Positions 23,356 to 25,143 of a DNA stretch of 25,143 nt are shown in pieces (the stretch's first letter is position 1; each line of letters begins with the position of its first letter). Source of the stretch: Gemmatimonadota bacterium (lineage in GTDB: Bacteria > Gemmatimonadota > Gemmatimonadetes > Gemmatimonadales > Gemmatimonadaceae); contig JAQBPZ010000247.1 in the NCBI GenBank assembly GCA_028287225.1, forward strand, positions 1 to 25,143. Reading direction: 5' to 3'. The notes beneath the pieces are model-generated. The model did not search any database. It had not been told where the DNA came from and saw only the letters and a list, made by a program, of their open reading frames with translations. Made by a program: the position numbers and the translations under genes.

Positions 23356-24456
23356 ATGACCACGAACCCGCAGGGTGGCACACCACAGAGAATCGTTTTC
23401 GCGATCGTGGGCCGGGGTTGGCGCAGCGAGTTCTTCCTCCGGATCGCCCGCGAGCTTCCTGAGCGCTTCTCCATCGCCGGGCTCGTCACTCGCGATGCCG
23501 AGGTCGGACGCGGCATCGAAGCGGAATGGGGAATCCCCACCTTTCGTGACGTCGCCTCCCTGGCGGCAGCGACCGCTCCCGAATTTGTGGTGGTCTCCGT
23601 GCCGCGTGCCGTCGCACCAGACGTCATCGAGCACCTGGCGCAGCTCGGCCTGCCCGCGCTGACAGAGACTCCTCCGGCTGCCGACGTGGAGTCCCTGCTG
23701 CGAGTGCATCGGCTCACCGAAGACGGGGCCCTGGTGCAGGTGGCGGAGCAATACCACCTCTCGCCACTGCTGCGCGCGCAACTGGCGATCGCGTCCTCGG
23801 GACGACTCGGCACGATCAGCTACGCGCTGGTTGCCCAGTGCCACGATTACCACGGCATCAGCCTGATCCGCCGGGCACTCAACATCGGATTCGAGGACGC
23901 GCGCATCACCGCCAGCAGCTTCGACTCACCCCTCGCCGTTGGCCCCGACCGTGACGGCCAGCCGACCGAAGAACGCACCGTGACTGCCCACGAGGTCTCC
24001 GCGCGGCTCGACTTCGGTGACCGGCTCGGTGTGTATGACTTCGCCGACGAGCAGTATTTCTCGTGGATTCGCAAAAACCGGATCGTGATTCGTGGCGATC
24101 GCGGCGAGATTTCCGATACGGAGGTGCGTTCGCTGCTCGACTTCCGCACCCCCATGTTCTCTGACATCCGCCGGGTCGACGCGGGCGAGGGTGGCAACCT
24201 CGAAGGAAAGTTTTTGCGCGGCATCACCACCGCGGGCGCGTGGGAGTACAACAACGACTTCATTCCCGCGCGCCTCAGCGATGACGAACTCGCCATCGCG
24301 GAATGCCTCGTGCGGATGAGCGCCTACGTGCAGGGAGGACCCTCGTTCTACAGCGTTGCCGAGGCGGCCCAGGACCACTACCTCGCCCTGCTGATGGCCG
24401 AGGCCGTGCGCACGGGCGAAACGGTGCAATCCGAACGGCAGGGCTGGGCAAGCTGA
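23356..24456 (+). CDS. Gfo/Idh/MocA-family oxidoreductase
   Basis: This 366-residue NAD(P)-dependent sugar or polyol oxidoreductase has an N-terminal Rossmann domain (about 12-120: RIVFAIVGRGWRSEFFLRIA, then a GIEAEWGIPTF and VVVSVPRAVAPDVI block) and a C-terminal alpha/beta domain. In most members the loop after the fifth strand reads EKP with a catalytic Lys; here it is ETPP (104-107), so the Lys is absent and activity may be altered. The ATG is preferred because GGAG precedes it by eight bases; a TTG ten codons upstream is possible. The next gene is a ribokinase 65 bases downstream, pointing to sugar use. Codons here are less GC-biased than in earlier genes. Confidence 0.85.
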   Translation: MTTNPQGGTPQRIVFAIVGRGWRSEFFLRIARELPERFSIAGLVTRDAEVGRGIEAEWGIPTFRDVASLAAATAPEFVVVSVPRAVAPDVIEHLAQLGLPALTETPPAADVESLLRVHRLTEDGALVQVAEQYHLSPLLRAQLAIASSGRLGTISYALVAQCHDYHGISLIRRALNIGFEDARITASSFDSPLAVGPDRDGQPTEERTVTAHEVSARLDFGDRLGVYDFADEQYFSWIRKNRIVIRGDRGEISDTEVRSLLDFRTPMFSDIRRVDAGEGGNLEGKFLRGITTAGAWEYNNDFIPARLSDDELAIAECLVRMSAYVQGGPSFYSVAEAAQDHYLALLMAEAVRTGETVQSERQGWAS

Positions 24457-24521
24457 CCGAAGGGCGGCGGCTCGCCCGCCCCGTACGCTGGACACACCCT
24501 CGCACCAAGGAGCCCCGCCGA

Positions 24522-25143
24522 ATGTCCACCCCTCTTTTTGTTGTTGGCTCAGCCAGCCGTGACTACACCGTTGTTGTTGACCGCCACCCGCAGCCAGGCG
24601 AAACTCTGCTCGGCGGCGACATCGTTACCGGCGCTGGCGGCAAGGGTGCCAACCAGGCGGTAGCCGCCTCCGCCGCGGGAGTGCCTCCGGTTTTCATCGG
24701 CTCCTTCGGCGATGACACCACCGGCCACGAGCTCATCGCGGAGTTAGCTTCGCGCGGGGTAGACGTCTCTCACGTCGTCACCACCACGGAGGCGCCGACG
24801 GGAGTTGCTCTCATCACCGTGGTCACCTCGGGTGAGAACAGCATCGTTGTGGCCGCTGGCGCCAATGCCCGGCTGCAGCCCGACACGAGCGCGGCGATCA
24901 TCCGCTCCCTCGCCGCGCCCGGCAGTGTTGTGCTTGCCCAGCTTGAGGTGCCGCTGCCCACCGTCACCGCCGTTGCTGCGGCTACTCACGACGCCGGTGG
25001 TCGGTTTGTGCTGAACCTGTCCCCCTCGCGTGAGGTGCCCAGCGAGCTGCTGGCGCTCTGCGATCCGCGGGGGGTCAACGAATCGGAGGCCGCCGCCGTC
25101 CGCGGGCGGCCCGAGCTCTCCGTCGCGGACGCACTCTCGGTGG
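24522..25143 (+). CDS. rbsK: Ribokinase, 3' end beyond the window
   Basis: This PfkB-family sugar kinase is open to the edge (about 207 residues visible of some 300). The N-terminus MSTPLFVVGSASRDYTVVVD begins the first strand, and the sugar-binding GAGGKGANQAVAAS (about 38-51) is the ribokinase signature, with the following GDD and TGVALITV parts. The VLNLSPSREVP and NESEAA stretch also matches ribokinases; the ATP-binding and catalytic Asp region lies outside the window. It should phosphorylate ribose or a similar sugar. AAGGAG stands about ten bases before the ATG. Use of GTT (eight in the first 130 codons, including runs of two and three) and a TTA codon is unlike the rest of the window. 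Confidence 0.88.
   Translation, partial: MSTPLFVVGSASRDYTVVVDRHPQPGETLLGGDIVTGAGGKGANQAVAASAAGVPPVFIGSFGDDTTGHELIAELASRGVDVSHVVTTTEAPTGVALITVVTSGENSIVVAAGANARLQPDTSAAIIRSLAAPGSVVLAQLEVPLPTVTAVAAATHDAGGRFVLNLSPSREVPSELLALCDPRGVNESEAAAVRGRPELSVADALSV

Overview
The window is high-GC, densely coding DNA from a Gram-negative-type bacterium. Gene content fits Gemmatimonadota best: a secreted CBM9-like/DUF5916 protein, several lipoproteins, an M28 aminopeptidase with signal peptide, an ECF42-type sigma factor paired with a DGPF protein, DUF350 and DUF962 proteins, and a diheme cytochrome resembling reaction-centre cytochrome. This assignment is an inference from family content; there is no rRNA or other marker gene in the window. 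No tRNA, rRNA, CRISPR array or transposase gene was seen.

Layout. 0-1.7 kb: a long palindromic repeat, a subclass B3 metallo-beta-lactamase lipoprotein, and a second type of palindrome. 1.7-4.9 kb: an aldo/keto reductase, a DUF962 protein, a small membrane protein with a CRP-like site upstream, and the coupled ECF sigma/DGPF pair. 5.1-7.1 kb: a minus-strand operon (membrane coiled-coil protein, NAD(P)-binding protein, two tentative micro-ORFs, GNAT acetyltransferase, broken ACT-domain gene). 7.3-10.6 kb: a second GNAT and the large DUF5916 protein. 10.8-15.0 kb: a minus-strand run of small proteins, a metallophosphoesterase, lipoproteins and an M28 peptidase. 15.4-16.8 kb: two overlapping PAP2 phosphatases. 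17.1-21.2 kb: diheme cytochrome, orphan histidine kinase, zinc peptidase and an unknown membrane protein. 21.4-23.2 kb: a broken membrane-protein gene, a spermidine-synthase-like protein, DUF350 and a HbpS/GlcG-like protein. 23.3-25.1 kb: a Gfo/Idh/MocA oxidoreductase and a ribokinase cut by the window edge. Their codon choice looks different from the rest, which may mean transfer or a join between two genomes.

The most distinctive feature is the gaps. Most of the larger intergenic spaces hold a long inverted repeat, and these sort into at least three recurring families plus two single ones. I call them P1 (about 460 bp or more, two copies), P2 (tips carrying GTACGCGAAT, three copies), P3 (ACCGAAT / GAGTGCA core, three copies), P4 (nested CACAGAGGACACAGAGG type) and P5 (a large hairpin between convergent genes). 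In two places a gene that is tightly coupled to its upstream neighbour is reduced to an N-terminal stub next to one of these elements. This suggests that palindrome gain goes with gene loss at operon 3' ends.

Few of the genes form an evident shared pathway. The clear functional pairs are ECF42 sigma with DGPF, the tandem PAP2 phosphatases, and the Gfo/Idh/MocA-ribokinase pair (probably sugar or polyol use).
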